A stretch of 7,379 nt of DNA from Dehalococcoidales bacterium (GCA_028713395.1 JAQTOJ010000098.1:1-7379); one strand, 5' to 3'. Numbered from the stretch's first letter, positions 1 to 6,212 are shown. Notes: a model not told the origin generated them from the letters alone. Made by a program: numbers and translations.

Positions 1-1285
1 TCTGGTCGTCACGGTATTCCAAACCCAAGACGCGTTGGAATTCACTCTTCGGGAAGCGGATAGGTTTACGTTCGATTTTGCCGGGGTAAACATCAATCAT
101 GCCTTTCGCGGCTTGTCCCTGTCCCAGTTCGATCATCAATTGAGTGGCGCGTTGCAGAGCGGGAATGGTGAGATCGGGGCTGATACCGCGTTCAAAACGC
201 TGGCAGGCTTCACTGGGCATGGCCAGCGTGCGCCCGGTGTAGTGAACGCTGGTGGGTTTGAAGCTGGCGGATTCCAATAAAATGGCAGTGGTATTATCCG
301 TCACTTCGCTATTGGCGCCACCCATAATACCGGCCACGGCCACGGCGCGTTCCTTATCAGCGATCACCAGCATATCGCGGGTCAAAGCCCGTTCGACTCC
401 GTCCAGACTGGTGATTTTTTCGCTGCTTCCGGCGCGACGGACGATAATCCCTTTGCCGCTAATTTTGGCGTAATCGAAAGCGTGCAAAGGCTGACCGTAT
501 TCCAGCATGACGAAATTGGTGATATCCACGATGTTATTAATCGGGTGCATGCCGTAGGAAAGCAGGCGTTTTTGCAGCCATTCCGGCGAAGGCGCGATTT
601 TGATGCCGGTGACCAGGCTGGCGCAATAACGCGGGCACAGTTCGGCGTCCTGAATTTCGACCGTGACCTGTTCCTTGACGGGGTTTCCGGTTTCAGAATA
701 ATTGACTTCCGGTTCGTGGAATTTTGCATCGGTCAGGGCGGCAATTTCACGGGCCAAGCCGATCATAGAAAGGCAATCCGGCCGGTTAGGGGTGACTTCA
801 AGGTTGAAAATGGCGTCACCGATGAGATCGATCAGGGGAACGCCGATAGGTGTTTCCGGCGGTAAAATCAAAATTCCTTCGTGTTTTTCAGAAATACCAA
901 GTTCTTTTTCCGAACAGGCCATGCCGCTGGAAACGACGCCGCGGATCTTGGCCGGTTTCAGAACGGTCGGTTGGTTGTTATGCGGGTCAATCAACTTGGC
1001 GCCAATGGGGGCATAGGCGATTTTGGCGCCGACGGCGACATTAGGGGCGCCGCAGACAACATTTTCTTTGCGGTCGCCGAGTTCAATATCCAGCAGGGTC
1101 AAACGGTCGGCATTGGGATGGCGGTTGACAGCGGTAATTTCCCCGACGATGATGCCTTGCCAATCTCCCCCAATGACCTGGGTGCTTTTGACCTCGATAC
1201 CGGCCATAGTCAGGCGTTCGGCAATCTCCGCCGCCGGGAGATTGGTATCCACATATTGTTTGAGCCAGTTATAAGATACTTTCAT
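1..1285 (-). CDS. pheT: Phenylalanyl-tRNA synthetase beta subunit, partial (N-terminal 428 residues)
   Basis: This is the beta subunit of the cytoplasmic (alpha-beta)2 enzyme that charges tRNA(Phe); beta carries tRNA-binding and editing domains. I translated the frame by hand from the ATG at 1285 and found it open to the window edge. It begins MKVSYNWLKQYV, typical of PheT. Residues about 39-150 form the EMAP/OB-fold tRNA-binding domain (ITAVNRHPNADRL at 50-62, VVCGAPNV at 75-82). The B3/B4 editing region follows: EVTPNRPDCLS at 163-173, INNIVDITNFVMLEYGQPLHAF at 249-270, AGIMGG at 318-323, and SEACQRFERGI at 358-368, which replaces the more usual TEAS-RFERGVD. The B5 domain begins near residue 405. 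The family is usually about 800 residues, so a little under half is missing, through truncation by the window and not through mutation. It starts 2 nt after the pheS stop with no strong ribosome binding site, which suggests translational coupling to pheS. Confidence 0.96.
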   Translation of the reverse strand, partial: MKVSYNWLKQYVDTNLPAAEIAERLTMAGIEVKSTQVIGGDWQGIIVGEITAVNRHPNADRLTLLDIELGDRKENVVCGAPNVAVGAKIAYAPIGAKLIDPHNNQPTVLKPAKIRGVVSSGMACSEKELGISEKHEGILILPPETPIGVPLIDLIGDAIFNLEVTPNRPDCLSMIGLAREIAALTDAKFHEPEVNYSETGNPVKEQVTVEIQDAELCPRYCASLVTGIKIAPSPEWLQKRLLSYGMHPINNIVDITNFVMLEYGQPLHAFDYAKISGKGIIVRRAGSSEKITSLDGVERALTRDMLVIADKERAVAVAGIMGGANSEVTDNTTAILLESASFKPTSVHYTGRTLAMPSEACQRFERGISPDLTIPALQRATQLMIELGQGQAAKGMIDVYPGKIERKPIRFPKSEFQRVLGLEYRDDQ

Positions 1286-1287
1286 AA

Positions 1288-2343
1288 TTAAAACTGCTTC
1301 AGGAAACGTAAGTCGGAATTAAAGAACAAGCGAATGTCGTCCACGCCGTATTTCAACATCGGCATGCGATCGACACCGAAACCGAAAGCGAAACTGGTAT
1401 AAACATTGGGGTCGATGCCGCCGCGTTCCAATACTTTAGGGTGAGTCATACCGGCGCCGCCGATTTCGATCCAGCCGGAATTGCCGCATAAGCGGCAGCC
1501 GACGCCATGACAGACAACGCATTCCACGGCAACTTCCACCCCCGGTTCCACGAACGGGAAAAAATCAGGACGGAAACGCACACGGCGGCCTTCTCCGTAG
1601 AATTGGCTGGCAAATTCAAAAAACACGCCTTTCAAATCGGCCATGGTAATGCCTTTGTCCACGGCAATGCCGTCAACGTGGTGGAACATCGTCAAGTGAG
1701 TGGCGTCAGTGGCTTCATAACGGTAGACCCAACCGGGGGCAATAGTGCGGATGGGAGGTTTCAGCTTGGTGAGCATTCTGGCGCTGACGCAGGTATTGTG
1801 GGTGCGTAAGAGCATGGACCGCTCACCGCGCTCGTTTTCGTAATCCAGCCAGAAGGTGGACATATTATCGCGCGCCGGATGTTCGGCGGGGATATTCAAG
1901 GCTTCGAAGTTGAAATAATCGAGCTCGGTATCGTTGCTCTCCACCACGGCGAACCCCATGGAAGAAAAAATATCACAGATTTCCTCAATGGTTTCGGTGA
2001 TGGGATGCAGTTTACCCGCCGGGAAAGGGCGTCCAGGCAGGGTGATATCCTGACGGGCGGAGGCAGCATCGCCTTTGGAGGAGAGGTTGGTAATGGCGCT
2101 GTTTTTCAGCGCTTCGGTTTTTTCCGCCACCAGATTTTCCAGGCTGAGTCTGACTTTGTTGGCCATGGCGCCGGCAGTTTTCCGTTCTTCGAGGGGGAGT
2201 TCTGCCAAGCCGCGCAGCATGCCGGTGAGATCGCTCTTTCTGCCTAAATAATGCACACGCCAAGACTCCAGATTGGGTAAGTCTTTAATGGCTTCCAATT
2301 CGCGGAGGGCGTTTTGTTTGAGTTCTTCAAGACGCTGTATCAT
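1288..2343 (-). CDS. pheS: Phenylalanyl-tRNA synthetase alpha subunit
   Basis: This is the catalytic alpha subunit of PheRS, a class II synthetase forming Phe-tRNA(Phe) in the cytoplasm. At 351 residues it is a normal length. Residues 1-90 are the coiled-coil tRNA-binding arm, with the conserved LGRKSDLTGMLRGL at 33-46. The catalytic core starts near HPITETIEEI (113-122). Motif 2 is VYRYEATDATH (206-216) and motif 3 is FAFGFGVDRMPML (318-330). A CxxC-x4-CxxC knuckle (C275, C278, C283, C286) is normal for many bacterial PheS. The aromatic pocket residues F262 and F264 and the following VEPG resemble Thermus. Oddities: the usual HTSPxQ is HNTCVS (182-187) and the usual FHQxEG is FHHVDG (220-225), both in the substrate pocket. 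The start has only a weak AAGAG upstream; it is chosen because the MIQRLEELK helix is the usual N-terminus. Third gene after infC, it is separated from rplT by 112 nt containing a hairpin. Confidence 0.97.
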   Translation of the reverse strand: MIQRLEELKQNALRELEAIKDLPNLESWRVHYLGRKSDLTGMLRGLAELPLEERKTAGAMANKVRLSLENLVAEKTEALKNSAITNLSSKGDAASARQDITLPGRPFPAGKLHPITETIEEICDIFSSMGFAVVESNDTELDYFNFEALNIPAEHPARDNMSTFWLDYENERGERSMLLRTHNTCVSARMLTKLKPPIRTIAPGWVYRYEATDATHLTMFHHVDGIAVDKGITMADLKGVFFEFASQFYGEGRRVRFRPDFFPFVEPGVEVAVECVVCHGVGCRLCGNSGWIEIGGAGMTHPKVLERGGIDPNVYTSFAFGFGVDRMPMLKYGVDDIRLFFNSDLRFLKQF

Positions 2344-2387
2344 CGGAGCTCTTGTCAGATAGATTTTGCGTTGGATTTCAACCTGTT

Positions 2388-2421
2388 AAAAATACATCTC
2401 CTCTCCCACTGGGGGAGAGGA
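2388..2421 (-). terminator. Terminator-like hairpin between rplT and pheS
   Basis: A perfect 9-bp inverted repeat (arms 2399-2407 and 2413-2421, TCCTCTCCC with GGGAGAGGA) encloses a 5-nt loop. Read on the minus strand, the stem is followed by six nucleotides and then five T (2392-2388). The delayed, short U-run makes it a weak intrinsic terminator at best. It sits in the only long gap (112 nt) after infC, so it could act as partial terminator, attenuator or RNA-processing site setting the ratio of ribosomal protein to PheRS transcripts. It could equally be a copy of a dispersed intergenic hairpin. I found no convincing promoter between it and pheS. Confidence 0.45.
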
Positions 2422-2455
2422 AATGGTTTTACTACTTTTACCTGAAAATGGCGGG

Positions 2456-2803
2456 CTATTTCTTGGCGGTAGCGACCAGGCTGGCGAAAGCCGCGGGTTC
2501 TTTTACGGCCATATCGGCCAATAATTTGCGGTTGATTTCCACACCCGTTACTTTCAGGTTGTTCATAAACTCACCATAGGTGACGCCCTGAGCCCGGGCG
2601 GCGGCGCCGATACGCACGATCCACAGCTTTCTCATATCGCCTTTGCGTTCGCGGCGGTGCGCATAAGAATAGCTGAGGGCTTTAATCATGGATTCTTTAG
2701 ACCGTTTGACTAAAGTGTGGCGTGTGGCCCGATGTCCCTTGGTTAATTCCAGGACTTTCTTATGTCTATGATGGGTGGTGACCCCTCGTTTAACTCTCGG
2801 CAT
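2456..2803 (-). CDS. rplT: 50S ribosomal protein L20
   Basis: L20 binds 23S rRNA and is needed for early assembly of the 50S subunit; in several bacteria it also represses its own operon. The 115-residue product is near the usual 117-120. The start MPRVKRGVTTHHRHKKVL is the family signature, with the basic N-terminal arm and the conserved KGHRATRH (22-29), ALSYSYAHRRERKGDMRKLWI (42-62), RIGAAARAQG (64-73) and MNNLKVTGVEINRKLLADMAV (79-99). A purine-rich site, GAGGAAGGG, lies 4 nt before the ATG. It follows rpmI by 27 nt. No L20-type repressor pseudoknot can be recognised by eye in the short infC leader, so autoregulation is not shown by the sequence. Confidence 0.98.
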   Translation of the reverse strand: MPRVKRGVTTHHRHKKVLELTKGHRATRHTLVKRSKESMIKALSYSYAHRRERKGDMRKLWIVRIGAAARAQGVTYGEFMNNLKVTGVEINRKLLADMAVKEPAAFASLVATAKK

Positions 2804-2830
2804 GTTACCCTTCCTCTAAACTGTAAATAG

Positions 2831-3040
2831 TTATTTGTTTTTCATGGCGTACGGCATGAGACGTTCCAGTTTCTGCACGTCAACGGCGGCGACCGCTTGT
2901 TTGACATGATACTGTCGTTTAACACGCGGCGGTTTATTGCGGCGTAAGTGGCTGCTGCCGCCTTTCATGCGTAAAATCTTACCCGTACCGGTAATGTGAA
3001 AGCGGGCTTTGGCGCCTTTATGAGTCTTTAGTTTTGGCAT
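2831..3040 (-). CDS. rpmI: 50S ribosomal protein L35
   Basis: L35 is a small basic protein of the large ribosomal subunit. The start is placed at the internal ATG at 3040 because the family begins MPKLKTHKGAKARF. The longer open frame from 3076 adds 12 residues that match nothing in L35 and would increase the overlap with infC. The product is 69 residues, slightly longer than the usual 64-66. Conserved features are KGAKARF (8-14), the GTGKI stretch, and the basic SSHLRRNKPPRVKRQ stretch. The coding start overlaps the last 23 nt of infC in another frame, and the likely ribosome binding site (AAGGA, 8 nt before the ATG) lies inside infC, so its translation is probably coupled to IF-3 synthesis. 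Confidence 0.95.
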   Translation of the reverse strand: MPKLKTHKGAKARFHITGTGKILRMKGGSSHLRRNKPPRVKRQYHVKQAVAAVDVQKLERLMPYAMKNK

Positions 3041-3578
3041 CCTGTGTTTCCTTCGGTTTAGATTTTGGCGCGGCAACGGCCTGCGTCATTATGATAAACA
3101 TTCTGCGGCCTTCCATGACCGGTGTTTTTTCCACTGTCCCTAATCCATCCAGGAGCTGGATCACCTTTTGCAATAATTTGTAACCGAGGTCGGCATGGGT
3201 GATCTCTCTGCCGCGGAACATGACGGTGACTTTTACTTTATCGCCATCAGCCAAGAATTTCTTGATGAAGCGCATTTTCGCTTCCAGGTCGTGATCGCCG
3301 ATTTTCGGTCTGAGGCGCATTTCTTTGAGTTCGGAGACCTTCTGGCTCTTTTTAGCCTGCCGTTCTTTTTTCGTCTGCTCGTAGCGGTATTTGCCATAAT
3401 CGAGGATGCGGCAAACGGGCGGAACGGCGGTGGGCGCGACCTCTACCAGGTCAACCCCGCTTTTTCTAGCTAAATCCAGAGCCTGAGCAACGGGTAATAC
3501 CCCTAACTGCTCGCCTTTTTCCCCGACGACTCTGACCTCGGGGACACGTATCTGATTGTTGATGCGAAGTGGTTTAAT
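3018..3578 (-). CDS. infC: Translation initiation factor IF-3, non-canonical start codon
   Basis: IF-3 binds the 30S subunit, checks the start codon-fMet-tRNA pairing and keeps the subunits apart. From ATT at 3578 the product is 186 residues (187 from ATA at 3581), close to the usual 170-180 plus a charged tail. The N-domain shows PLRINNQIRVPEVRVVGEKG at the start, then LDLARKSGVDLVEVAP and PPVCRILDYGKYRYEQ. The C-domain shows KEMRLRPKIGDHDLEAKMR, FLADGDKVKVTVMFRGREI and a QAVAAPKSKPKETQDAKTKDS tail. No ATG, GTG or TTG occurs in frame between the upstream stop (3617-3615) and an ATG at 3320, which would delete the whole N-domain. Initiation must therefore use AUA or AUU behind the GGGGGAG site. 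IF-3 from E. coli starts at AUU and is autoregulated that way. The gene overlaps rpmI by 23 nt. Confidence 0.93.
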   Translation of the reverse strand: MKPLRINNQIRVPEVRVVGEKGEQLGVLPVAQALDLARKSGVDLVEVAPTAVPPVCRILDYGKYRYEQTKKERQAKKSQKVSELKEMRLRPKIGDHDLEAKMRFIKKFLADGDKVKVTVMFRGREITHADLGYKLLQKVIQLLDGLGTVEKTPVMEGRRMFIIMTQAVAAPKSKPKETQDAKTKDS

Positions 3579-3590
3579 TATGAGCTGTAA

Positions 3591-3599
3591 CTCCCCCTT
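3591..3599 (-). promoter_or_regulatory. Strong ribosome binding site of infC
   Basis: The minus strand reads AAGGGGGAG, the best Shine-Dalgarno match in the operon. Its last G lies 9 nt before ATA (3581) and 12 nt before ATT (3578). The spacing slightly favours AUA, whereas the precedent in other bacteria favours AUU. A strong site in front of a poor start codon fits a gene whose translation is limited by IF-3 discrimination against non-canonical starts. Confidence 0.7.
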
Positions 3600-3627
3600 A
3601 TTATTTTGTGCGGATTACATATGACAA

Positions 3628-3655
3628 TATATAATATTTAGCCACTAATAATCAA
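3628..3655 (-). promoter_or_regulatory. Possible internal promoter for infC
   Basis: In the 75-nt gap after thrS, the minus strand shows TTGATT (3655-3650), a 16-nt spacer and TATATA (3633-3628), each 4 of 6 matches to the sigma70 consensus. Transcription would begin near 3620, about 40 nt before the infC start. Secondary promoters for infC near thrS are known in E. coli. The region is AT-rich, so chance matches are likely. Confidence 0.35.
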
Positions 3656-3656
3656 G

Positions 3657-5432
3657 TTATAGCTTGATGGCGACACTTTTTGTGCCGATGATCTGTTTGA
3701 TGAACACTTTAAATTCTTCGACGGACATAGCCGGGAGCTGTTCGCCGGTGCGCAGACGCACGGCGATTTTATTTTCTGCCACTTCCCGATCGCCAAGCAC
3801 CAGCATGTAGGGGATTTTATCCATCTGGGCGTCACGTACTTTCTGGTTCATGCGTTCGTTCCTATCGTCAACCATGACGCGGATATTCAAAGCTTTGAGT
3901 TCCGCCTCCAGTTTCCGGGCATATTCCAGATGCTGATCGGAAATGGGGATAATTGCAGCTTGTATCGGCGCCAGCCAGACGGGGAAAGCTCCGGCATAGT
4001 GTTCTATAAGGAAAGCCATGGTGCGTTCGATGGCGCCGATGGAAGAACGGTGAATAACAATGGGTTCTTTTTCTTTACCGTCGCTATCGATGTAGGTTAG
4101 CTTAAAACGTTTCGGGCCCACGAAGTCATACTGCGTGGTGAAAGCGGTTTCTTCCTTACCGGCGACATTTTTCATTTGAATATCGATCTTCGGACCGTAG
4201 AAAGCAGCTTCGTTTTCCGCCTCAAAAAAGTTGGCCTGACGGCTTTTCAGCACGCCGCGCAACAATTCTTCCGCGTCATCCCAGGCCTGATCGTCCTTGT
4301 AGTATTTTTTCGTGTCTTTCCTATCGCCTAATGAAAGACGATAGCGGTAGTTTTCACCTTTTTTCAAGCCGAAGATATCCGCTACGTACTCGATCAGATC
4401 CAGCGCCCCATTGATTTCACCGACTGCCTGCTCTTTGGAGCAGATGATATGCCCATCCGCCAAACAGAAAAGGCGGACCCGGGACAGACCGGTCAATTCG
4501 CCGGATTTTTCATAACGGAATTGCTTGGCAAGCTCGGCGATACGGAAAGGCAGTTCGCGGTAGGAGCGCGGCTTGCTGGCATAATACTGATAATGATGGG
4601 GACAGGTCATGGGGCGCAGGATCAATTCTTCCTCATCCACTTTCATGACCGGATACATGGTTTCTTTATAGTAGGGATAATGCCCGGAGATGCGGTAGAG
4701 TTCCAGATTGGCGATATCCGGGGTATAAACGTGCTTGTAACCACGTTTTAATTCTTCATCGACGACAAAACGTTCCAGTTCGCGGCGGATGGTGGAGCCT
4801 TTTTCCGTATAGAGCGGCAGGCCTTTACCCACGAGGTCGGAAAAGATGAACAGGTTGAGGTCTTTACCGAGTTTCCGGTGGTCGCGTTTTTTGATCTCTT
4901 CCTGCTGGAGCAAGTAAGCATCAAGTTCTTTCTGATTATTGAAAGCGACGGCGTAGACGCGCTGCAGCATCGGGTTTTTTTCGCTGCCGCGCCAATAGGC
5001 GCCCGCCACGGACATCAGTTTCACGGTTTTGATAGCAGAGGTGTAGCGGACATGAGGACCGCGACACATATCGGTGAAATTGCCTTGTTTGTAGACAGTC
5101 ACTTCGTCGCCGGGGAGTTCTTCGAGCAGCTCCAGTTTATAAGGCTGCTTGGCGAAGAGTAATCGAGCCTGCGCTTTGGTAACCGTTTCTTTGATAAAGG
5201 GGTAGTTACCCTTGATGATCTCTTTCATTTTGGCTTCGATAACGGGCAGGTCTTCGGGGGTTAATTTGCGCGGCAGGTCGAAGTCGTAATAAAAACCGTC
5301 CTCGATAGTCGGTCCGATGCCGAATTTAGCTTCCGGGAACATAGTTTGCACGGCTTCCGCCATGACATGCGCGGCGGAATGCCGCATCAATTCCAGCTTG
5401 TCTTCCACCGGTTGCTTCTGTTCGTCAGCCAT
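3657..5432 (-). CDS. thrS: Threonyl-tRNA synthetase lacking the TGS domain
   Basis: This class II synthetase charges tRNA(Thr) in the cytoplasm. The product has 591 residues; E. coli ThrRS has 642 because of an extra N-terminal TGS (N1) domain, absent here. The editing domain is at about 11-185, with RHSAAH (H18, H22) and CRGPH (C123, H127) forming the metal-type hydrolytic site. The catalytic core spans about 190-480, and the three zinc ligands that select threonine are C277 (MTCPHH), H328 (ADGHII) and H461 (IHRSS). Motif 2 is FRYEKSGELTGLSRVR (305-320) and motif 3 is GAIERTMAFLIEH (466-478). The anticodon-binding domain fills 484-591. The segment before H328 reads FCLADGH where many bacteria have FTQDDAH; the equivalent of D383 is kept. 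GGAG lies 8 nt before the ATG. First gene of the operon, it is driven by the promoter at 5471-5499. Confidence 0.98.
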   Translation of the reverse strand: MADEQKQPVEDKLELMRHSAAHVMAEAVQTMFPEAKFGIGPTIEDGFYYDFDLPRKLTPEDLPVIEAKMKEIIKGNYPFIKETVTKAQARLLFAKQPYKLELLEELPGDEVTVYKQGNFTDMCRGPHVRYTSAIKTVKLMSVAGAYWRGSEKNPMLQRVYAVAFNNQKELDAYLLQQEEIKKRDHRKLGKDLNLFIFSDLVGKGLPLYTEKGSTIRRELERFVVDEELKRGYKHVYTPDIANLELYRISGHYPYYKETMYPVMKVDEEELILRPMTCPHHYQYYASKPRSYRELPFRIAELAKQFRYEKSGELTGLSRVRLFCLADGHIICSKEQAVGEINGALDLIEYVADIFGLKKGENYRYRLSLGDRKDTKKYYKDDQAWDDAEELLRGVLKSRQANFFEAENEAAFYGPKIDIQMKNVAGKEETAFTTQYDFVGPKRFKLTYIDSDGKEKEPIVIHRSSIGAIERTMAFLIEHYAGAFPVWLAPIQAAIIPISDQHLEYARKLEAELKALNIRVMVDDRNERMNQKVRDAQMDKIPYMLVLGDREVAENKIAVRLRTGEQLPAMSVEEFKVFIKQIIGTKSVAIKL

Positions 5433-5470
5433 AAATATTTCTCCGCTTTTTATTGCACGACTAAAAGATA

Positions 5471-5499
5471 ATTATACCAATTTGAGCGTAAAAAGACAA
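5471..5499 (-). promoter_or_regulatory. sigma70-type promoter of the thrS-infC-rpmI-rplT-pheST operon
   Basis: The minus strand carries TTGTCT (5499-5494), a 17-nt spacer and a perfect TATAAT (5476-5471). Transcription should begin near 5464, leaving a leader of about 30 nt before the thrS ATG. That is too short for a T-box, an attenuator or an E. coli-like thrS operator with several stem-loops, so regulation would act on initiation or translation. Confidence 0.75.
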
Positions 5500-5711
5500 T
5501 CAGCAGCTACAATGACCCTCACTATATTAACCACTTTCAGCGTAGTTTCACTCAAAAATACTTCGTGCGCTTTTGCGCCAGATGGAAAGAGAGATTGGAG
5601 AAGGATGTAAACACAAACTAATGACAACAGCAGAATCAAGTCCAGATATGGATTATGCAACGGAGTTACGGCACAACGCCCCATCTCCGGCTCTTCCCCG
5701 CAGAGAAGAGG
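5500..5711. other. Intergenic stretch without a supported gene
   Basis: This lies between the thrS promoter and the terminator of the DUF1294 unit. A 70-codon minus-strand frame (5684 to 5472) contains one hydrophobic stretch, but it has no proper ribosome binding site and would end inside the -10 box of thrS, so I do not call it. The only structure I see is a 6-bp inverted repeat, CTCTTC at 5691-5696 with GAAGAG at 5705-5710, around an 8-nt loop. Confidence 0.5.
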
Positions 5712-5747
5712 GATTTATATAAATAAGAGGGGCTAAATGCCCCTCTT
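5712..5747 (-). terminator. Intrinsic terminator of the DUF1294 unit
   Basis: A perfect 9-bp inverted repeat (arms 5725-5733 and 5739-5747, AAGAGGGGC with GCCCCTCTT) encloses a 5-nt loop. On the minus strand it is followed by ATTTATATAAAT, a U-rich but interrupted tail. The plus side lacks any T-run, so the direction is minus. It lies about 110 nt after the DUF1294 stop. Confidence 0.65.
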
Positions 5748-5858
5748 GAACACCCTTAGCCAGGCATCCGGATTGTAGAGAGAGACTCGCCTGAAACGGA
5801 CTCGCAAAGACAGCCCCATAATAACGACCCCGGGAGTCTTGATGTCCCGTACCGGTAA
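5748..5858 (-). other. Long 3' untranslated stretch, possibly a degenerate dispersed repeat
   Basis: No gene is supported here. On the plus strand GACTCGC occurs twice (5784-5790 and 5799-5805, period 15). On the minus strand, TTTGCGAGTCCGTTTCAGG followed by GCGAGTCTCTCTC resembles, from memory, dispersed intergenic repeats of the TTGCGAG...GCAATCTC kind seen in various environmental bacteria. With one copy in the window this is only a suggestion. At the gene border, a perfect 12-bp palindrome CGGTAATTACCG (5853-5864) covers the DUF1294 stop codon. Confidence 0.3.
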
Positions 5859-6128
5859 TTACCGAAAAAACCACCAATACGCCAGTCCCAAATGCAGCAG
5901 CGTACTGACAAATAACACAAAAGTAAATATGCCTTTTTTAGTTTTGTGCCGGAACAAAGACCGCCCGAGCCAACCACCAACAAAGCCACCTAACAAAGCC
6001 AAGCCATGTAAAGCGATTTCCGGCACGCGCCGCCCCGCTTGCCGGGATTGGGTTTTATCGTAACCATACAAAATAAAAGTGATCAAACTGGTTGCGGCCA
6101 ACCATATCAAATATATATGCCAATCCAT
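5859..6128 (-). CDS. DUF1294 family small membrane protein
   Basis: The 89-residue inner-membrane protein has three predicted helices: about 4-22, 38-57 and 67-87. Family marks of DUF1294 are the YDK after helix 1 (23-25), RRVPE before helix 2 (33-37), LLGGFVGGWLG (45-55) and RHKTKKGIF just before helix 3 (60-68). The length is normal for single-domain members; others carry an added cold-shock domain, which is absent here. The molecular function of the family is not established, and the sequence adds no catalytic motif. The ATG at 6128 is preceded by AAGGGA at 4 nt. It is a monocistronic minus-strand gene with its own terminator at 5712-5747 and a possible promoter near 6208-6236. Confidence 0.9.
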   Translation of the reverse strand: MDWHIYLIWLAATSLITFILYGYDKTQSRQAGRRVPEIALHGLALLGGFVGGWLGRSLFRHKTKKGIFTFVLFVSTLLHLGLAYWWFFR

Positions 6129-6169
6129 ATAATCCCTTACCTGTTTTCAGATATACACAATTGCAAGTC

Positions 6170-6181
6170 ATTACGCGTAAT
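6170..6181. promoter_or_regulatory. 12-bp perfect palindrome, candidate operator
   Basis: ATTACGCGTAAT is perfectly self-complementary. It lies 2 nt before the plus-strand -35 box at 6184 and in the presumed leader of the minus-strand DUF1294 transcript. Its length and position suit a dimeric repressor site, but no regulator gene is nearby and chance is possible. Confidence 0.35.
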
Positions 6182-6183
6182 AT

Positions 6184-6212
6184 TTGCATTCCTGGTGTGG
6201 ATATGGTATTAT
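6184..6212 (+). promoter_or_regulatory. Plus-strand promoter with extended -10
   Basis: TTGCAT (6184-6189), a 17-nt spacer, TGG (6204-6206) and TATTAT (6207-6212) form a promoter with an extended TGn -10. The -35 box is weak (3 of 6). Transcription would begin near 6219. The first thing downstream is the terminator at 6245-6270, not a gene. Confidence 0.5.

Noticed and set aside
35..865. Plus-strand frames across the first 900 nt
   Set aside because: They are antisense to pheT, whose frame I translated without interruption with all expected motifs.
3041..3076. Upstream ATG at 3076 as the rpmI start
   Set aside because: The extra 12 residues are foreign to L35, while MPKLKTHKG from 3040 is the family N-terminus and has an AAGGA site.
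5433..5520. T-box or threonine attenuator before thrS
   Set aside because: The predicted leader is about 30 nt and holds no stem-loops, threonine-rich leader peptide or T-box sequence.
5472..5684. 70-codon minus-strand frame with one hydrophobic segment
   Set aside because: It has no usable ribosome binding site (GGAG touches the ATG), ends inside the thrS -10 box and matches no family I know.
5653..5989. Minus-strand frames overlapping the DUF1294 gene and its 3' region
   Set aside because: They lie in other frames of a recognised gene, run through its terminator hairpin, and have low-complexity, unrecognisable products.
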